Below, one piece after another: positions 60,801-64,000 of a stretch of DNA of 64,000 bases (within the stretch, counting starts at the first letter, position 1; each line of letters begins with the position of its first letter). Source of the DNA: Pristionchus mayeri (taxonomy: Eukaryota > Nematoda > Chromadorea > Rhabditida > Neodiplogasteridae); assembly GCA_036245805.1 (NCBI GenBank), contig BTRK01000006.1, positions 12,184,365-12,248,364 of the forward strand, written 5' to 3'. A model generated the notes under the pieces. That model worked only from the letters and a program-made list of their open reading frames with translations. It searched no databases and was not told where the DNA came from. The position numbers and the translations under genes were made by a program.

Positions 60801-63800
60801 AAATGATTCTGGACCGTCACTTCGTCAAAATCATAATATTATAATATTTCAACATCTTTTGACCCTCGTTACCGTAATCAAGGCTACCGTATCTCTTCAT
60901 CGATTTCTCCTAGGTACCGTATCCTACCGTACCTCGTGCTCATCGTGAAGGGTCTTGGCTCGGTGACAGCCGGGATCCACTGTTGCTTCCGCCTCTCCGC
61001 AGCCTCCTCGGCCTGTAGGAATCTTCTCATTTTCATGACCTATCGGAGACGCGTCGCGGCCACTGTCTGACTCTCTTCGTTTCCCGCACTCTCTCGTCCA
61101 CTGTGACCAGCGAGTGGCTCACCTGCAGCTTTCTGGTCTCTCGCAGATCCGAGGCGCTCCTCCACCTCCTGGCGCGCTCTCCTGAACGGGATACGGTATC
61201 CAATCGGTAATTGAATTTTCATCTAACTATCCCCACTCTCTTCATTTCGCCCACTCTCTCGCCCTGCGTATCATCTCCTTGTTTTGATTTCACCTCTCTC
61301 GAGAGTAAGCAAACACTGCCGCCTCTTGCTCTACAAGTGATGAGCCGAATCACTGATACACAATTCGACTCGAAACACCCAAAATAGTCCGCCGCTCTCA
61401 CACTTTTGCCTGTTCTCTCGCATTTTCGCGCTATTCCAACCAGTTTTGGAGCTGTTTTGGCATATTTTGCAAGCAGTAACCATTGATTTTGACTAGTTTT
61501 CGAGCGGGAATCGTCCTATTATGTGTACTCTGACTCACTCTCCGCCGTAACGGTAACCGGTCGCTTCCGTTGCCGTCTATCGTCGGGGGAAGAGTCGCGC
61601 GCCTCCTGCTCTTCTTGGTGCTGCAATTACCTCGATTTGTCAATGTTATGTAGAAAATTCGCGGTTAGTCGTTGCGGCGTTCTGCGCAAGTTCAACAAAA
61701 CAAACTTCATGCGACTTTTCATTTTCATTAGATTTGTTTTGTGCGAGACTAAAGCGACAAATATCGTCGAACCCAATCCTCGACATTTTCGGCAAAATTC
61801 CTGAAACATTCAAATTTCTTACTGTCTGACTCTCTCTGTTCCGCGCACTCTCTCGTTCTGTCTGACCAATGGGCACTAGATCGGAACTATTATGTGATGC
61901 CGTCTTTGATACATGAAAACTGCATGACGTCATAGTTCTCATCCGACTTAATACCGACGAATGAGATGCTGTGACCTACCGCTCGCCGTTCTTCCCTTCT
62001 CTCTTCTCTCTTTCGCTGGTCTTCAGAATCCCTTCGTCTGTCCTCCCCCCTCCTCTCTTCCCTTTCTCCATCCTCCATCTCCTTCCATCCGACCGATCGA
62101 TAATCTTCCTTCCTCGAGTCCGTTCGTCGATATTCCGATGATCTTTGATCTCCGTCGTCTTCTCGTGTCGCTTCTCTTCTTTCACCCGTTCTGCAGCTCC
62201 CATTATGTCTTCCTTCGGAGGATCGATATTCCTCTCTCCTTTCCTGATCTATCGATCGATAATGGCTACTGTAGTTGCCACGAGGAAGTTCGGTGAAGGT
62301 ATGAGGTCGCTCAACGAGTCGCTCCTCGTGGTACTCGTCGCCTGAGATATCAAAGACAAAAGATCGATTATTTGATGTATCGAGTGCTGGGATTACGGTT
62401 TTCTAGCTCGCTTAATCAGTATTTTTTGAGAGATAATTTATTTTAATTAGATGTATTGGCAGAGGAGCTCACGAAGATCATATCGTCACTCCCAATCCTC
62501 GACATAATTTTAGCCTATCGTTGAAACGTAACGAAATTTTCACTCTTGTGGGGAATAGAATGCAATTGGCGCCCTTTCTCCCATTCGCATTGTGGCTTAG
62601 TAAATCATTGCTTTGACCCACCGTGATCGACAATCCGCACCGCGGAGCGCGACGCGACGCGGTGCAGCGGCCGCAGCGATTCGAACGACGCGAGCCGCAG
62701 GTCGAGCGTGCTGCGCGGGCGGCCGCGCAGCGACAGCATCGAGCGGTAGATGTCGTCGGGCCGCATCGACGGCGCGATCTCGGGGTAGCCTGAATCTAGT
62801 TTATTCGTGTGGAAAATTTCCCGTTAGTCGCTGTGGCGTTCTGCAAGAGTTCATGGATATAAGGATGGGCTGCTAATAGCTCCCATCAATTCGAGTGCTT
62901 TCTCGCTGATCAGACAAAACAAGCCTGGTACGGTCAGGGTGGTACCATGATCTTGGTACCGTTCATGGTACTGTTCCTGGTACCACCTCACTTACCCGCA
63001 TGCTGCAACTGGTCGTATAGTAGTAGGCCGACCCTGTTCGGAGGAGGAAGTGAGGAGGGCGGGAGGAGGGGACGACCTGAGATGGTTTTAGAGATCCCTA
63101 AGGCAGTTTTTGACCCGGTAAGGGATCTTAAGGCCCATTAAGATTCCTTTCTGAAATCTAGCTAGTTGATTGGTGCAATAAGCGGCATCCATTGGGCGAT
63201 CGAAACCAAGCAGAGAAGAGGAGAGAGTATGGCGCTTGATCTATGCGGTAATTATCATATGTTATGTTTTTCATCGATTATCGATTCGGAATCATTTACG
63301 GGGTCGAAGTATCGTCTTTCAAATCAAAGCTGAAGCACATTTTGGTTCATTTATCATGTGAATTCCGAAATCGCACCGTCAAAATTGGATATTGTGCTAT
63401 TCTGGCTATGCTTCACGATATAGGTAGATGAAGCAGTTATGCTTTGATCGGTATCCCACTCCGAGGGGGGAAATACAAAAATCGAATAACTTTGCTCAAG
63501 CCGTGAACTCAGAGAATATTTTAATTAACAAAGTAAACAACTAAGTAAACAATTTGCCAAACTAACCAGTGACCGACAGCGAGGGACACGCGGGGAACGC
63601 TCGCATTCTTCCCAGCTCCGACGCCGTCTGACGGTGCTGAATTCGGGGTCAATTTAATTGTGGTAGCCACCGGTATCCAGGTTCGAAAACATTCCGACAC
63701 CAGTTGTTGATCCACTCTCTTCCTAGCCTGTATTGAAATATATGTCTCCGCTCCGTTATCTACCGAGCAACAGAATGAGAGAGAAAAGGTATTTTCGGTT

Positions 63801-63893
63801 AGCGAGACGATGTAAATTAATACGAAATCGTACCTGCTGCCTCAGGTACGTCAGCTTGGCCATGAACTCCGGGTCGGCAAGCAGCCGGTTGTC
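48861..63893 (-). CDS. FAM161: FAM161 (UPF0564 family) ciliary/centriolar protein, 22 exons visible, 5' end off the window
   Basis: FAM161 proteins are microtubule-associated components of centrioles and the ciliary base. Exons (minus): 63893-63834, 63727-63567, 63033-62996, 62789-62622, 62341-61980, 61620-61539, 61181-61123, 61012-60933, 60328-60218, 59886-59811, 59574-59508, 57959-57896, 57764-57698, 57199-57114, 57042-56919, 54741-54623, 53994-53836, 50021-49878, 49836-49788, 49734-49654, 49221-49136, 48993-48861. All phases agree; 791 codons are visible. UPF0564 landmarks in family order: WIPAVTEPRPFTMSTRE (about 322-338), FNAVPVPESTY, PKARPVPLTTYIP, LLTEASTPPGLK, VPDFAKLHRKFEEKL then PPTVPVPFNL (about 494-524), MRERAIREKLE, and REYERSLREMKDRVEDRPL (about 635-653), then a Ser-rich tail. 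The exon 62341-61980 is an Arg/Glu-rich low-complexity insert. NAGNAG acceptor (CAGCAG) at 49734. A Polinton-like fragment and a tRNA lie in the 53835-50022 intron. Confidence 0.9.
50022..50626. repeat. Duplicated intron block, copy 2
   Basis: Partner of 44472-45073. It ends at AATAATCTCGT, exactly where the Polinton-like sequence begins with two 20-bp direct repeats (GTCGTCACCACTATTAAGCC, about 50629 and 50658). Confidence 0.85.
50717..51776 (+). pseudogene. Polinton-like minor structural protein gene, frameshifted
   Basis: Lys-rich start from an ATG at 50717, then a Pro/Glu/Gln-rich repeat region with recurring ELIDHVEPIPTEPKTQP units, then a globular C-terminal domain (about 51280-51776). 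The C-terminal part has the layout of a protein often encoded in Polintons (annotated in many animal genomes as F54H12.2-like): a YVYSDI-like strand, GDT..LRIVP, then IQIDIRNEYGE and a final LHPSHS. The Lys-rich part and the repeat part are in different frames; the switch lies at about 50828-50860, so this copy is broken unless that is a sequencing error. The domain assignment is from memory of the family pattern. Confidence 0.5.
51791..52141 (+). CDS. Small glycine-rich basic protein, adenovirus pX-like in character
   Basis: 116 aa from an ATG at 51791, 15 bases after the preceding stop. A central GGSLGSIVSTIWRSIPKFL amphipathic stretch and GKAVLGGLTGIV lead to a very basic C-terminus with GKRKRKRA. 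This is the make-up of small DNA-condensing or membrane-active virion proteins found next to capsid genes in Polintons; homology itself is not proven here. Confidence 0.5.
   Translation: MKYTYFEPDKEDWLKLMGSQNGGGEIAFYQGKRFQRGGSLGSIVSTIWRSIPKFLDSPIGKAVLGGLTGIVSDVKQGVPLKEAAKTHSRSQVRNLTGLGKRKRKRAVGQVQRKHYI
52173..52388 (+). CDS. Possible small Cys-rich protein in the Polinton-like block
   Basis: The frame entering near 52143 has eight or so cysteines (CCNHNFDKSLYRECC and others) and stops at 52388. It overlaps a competing open frame at 52138-52332, so it may not be real. Confidence 0.25.
   Translation, partial: CCNHNFDKSLYRECCKDIEYNGIAPPFGVILWSFSQKQRLCTVASCPLNQKSMTACVIVWSKVLKRNCANQ
52419..52823 (+). 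CDS. 134-aa protein of the Polinton-like block, function unknown
   Basis: Intact ATG-to-stop frame in line with the two frames before it. Mixed acidic and hydrophobic, with no signal peptide or membrane segment; FVSRADRRTNVGVQVAHT is the most structured part. No family recognised. It is kept because of its length, codon character and position. Confidence 0.5.
   Translation: MVRVGVPEDERERRYYGAIVFEGFRIVDPLLNGEPRTTFEVTLQRFVDTITQLFTPETYYSIMILHPTFDPDDDNGMFVSRADRRTNVGVQVAHTIYCINQSGRDVNYNDKFSIHILFNSDPEFIPINTDAYEL
53150..53215. repeat. TACGGTACTGTA short tandem repeats
   Basis: GGTACTGTAC/T units repeated about six times. Similar GGTACCGTAC clusters are at 59756-59808 and 62930-62992. No gene in 52831-53748. 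Confidence 0.7.
53749..53821 (-). tRNA. tRNA-Asn (GTT)-like gene, intronic, possibly decaying
   Basis: Identical to the tRNA at 28383-28455 through the D, anticodon and T arms except loop base 38 (CTGTTAT against CTGTTAA). The last acceptor pair is G-U (GCTTCCG with CGGGAGT). It lies in a FAM161 intron, same strand, with its 5' end 14 bases after the splice donor. Confidence 0.82.
54885..54925 (-). pseudogene. Decayed duplicate of a FAM161 exon start
   Basis: Acceptor and exon start TTCAG|TGTCTTGACGAGGAAA resemble the real exon at 54741 (TTCAG|TGCCTCGATGAGGAGA). The copy runs out after about 12 codons with no donor in frame. Similar spaced segments with TCCCTGAAACGCA-type DNA recur at about 54810, 55030 and 55155, so the intron contains a worn tandem duplication. 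Confidence 0.45.
55530..56597. mobile_element. Foldback element (ATATCACGC family), copy 2
   Basis: Ends ATATCACGC..CTCACCAGAGAATCGAGC at 55530 and inverted at 56597; arms and palindromic centre follow the same order as 5317-7731 without the nested mariner. It lies in the FAM161 intron 56918-54742. Confidence 0.85.
58375..58455. repeat. CACTCTCTCG hairpin motif
   Basis: CTCTTCATTCCGCACACTCT pairs with AGAGTATGCGGAATGAAGAG around CTGGCCGGCT. One of about eight such hairpins or half-hairpins in this window. Confidence 0.7.
60603..60700. repeat. CACTCTCTCG-type hairpin, near-perfect 98 bp
   Basis: AAAGCTGAGGGGTCACTCTC..GGGAAATGAAGAGAGTGACC; the two halves are reverse complements around CTACCGGTCGAC. 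In a FAM161 intron. Confidence 0.78.
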
Positions 63894-64000
63894 CTGAAAG
63901 TAGCATGTTTTCGAAATTTCAAAGCAAAATCACGTTTTTGTGATCCAAAATGCACCTATGTTGACCCTAATTACCCCAAAACCGGGTCGAAACACTCGCC

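Noticed and set aside
62613..62876. Arg/Ala-rich plus-strand ORF in GC-rich DNA
   Set aside because: Antisense of the FAM161 exon 62789-62622, which has correct splice sites and phase.

Overview
This looks like an intron-rich, AT-leaning nematode nuclear genome. Most lines of the ORF track are not genes. The real genes appear only when short exons are joined across GT..AG introns that end in TTTNCAG-like acceptors. The nematode call is inference. It rests on intron style, the dispersed CTACTGTAG-type intronic motifs, an RTE-type retrotransposon, mariner-family elements and a chemoreceptor-like gene. Species is not determinable from the sequence alone.

Layout. (1) 1-14.4 kb, minus strand: the first three exons of a kynurenine 3-monooxygenase gene (517-1048, running off the left edge), then a complete 17-exon SLC17/MFS transporter gene (14406 down to 3879, 512 aa). 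Its two largest internal introns are filled with mobile DNA: a foldback element with a mariner-type insertion, and a TIR element carrying a dead mariner. (2) 13-35 kb: gene-poor. It holds about 17 co-oriented copies of an unrecognised two-block repeat, several long palindromes, nested mariner-type elements with a tRNA-derived SINE inside, and a tRNA-Asn gene. (3) 35.5-37 kb: the 3' end of an unidentified minus-strand gene with two tandem, alternative-looking terminal exons. (4) 38.3-43.9 kb: a decayed RTE-like retrotransposon whose 5' end is a CCATTCT minisatellite, a large palindrome, and a short non-autonomous partner with the same minisatellite head and a visible target-site duplication. 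(5) 43-46.5 kb: a duplicated copy of the 3' exons of FAM161, then a plus-strand seven-helix receptor-like gene. (6) 48.86-63.9 kb, minus strand: a long FAM161 (UPF0564 family) gene with 22 exons in the window, its 5' end off the right edge. One intron holds a Polinton/Maverick-like late-gene fragment and a second tRNA-Asn-like gene.

How it fits together. The four host genes (tryptophan catabolism, organic-anion transport, chemoreception, ciliary/centriolar structure) show no shared pathway or operon spacing. The unifying theme is structural: foldback and terminal-inverted-repeat DNA sits in introns, often within a few bases of a splice donor, and two genes have duplicated 3'-terminal exon cassettes. 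All exon models were assembled by eye. In the KMO, SLC17 and FAM161 models every exon length and splice phase agrees; in the receptor gene and the 36 kb gene one junction each is unresolved.
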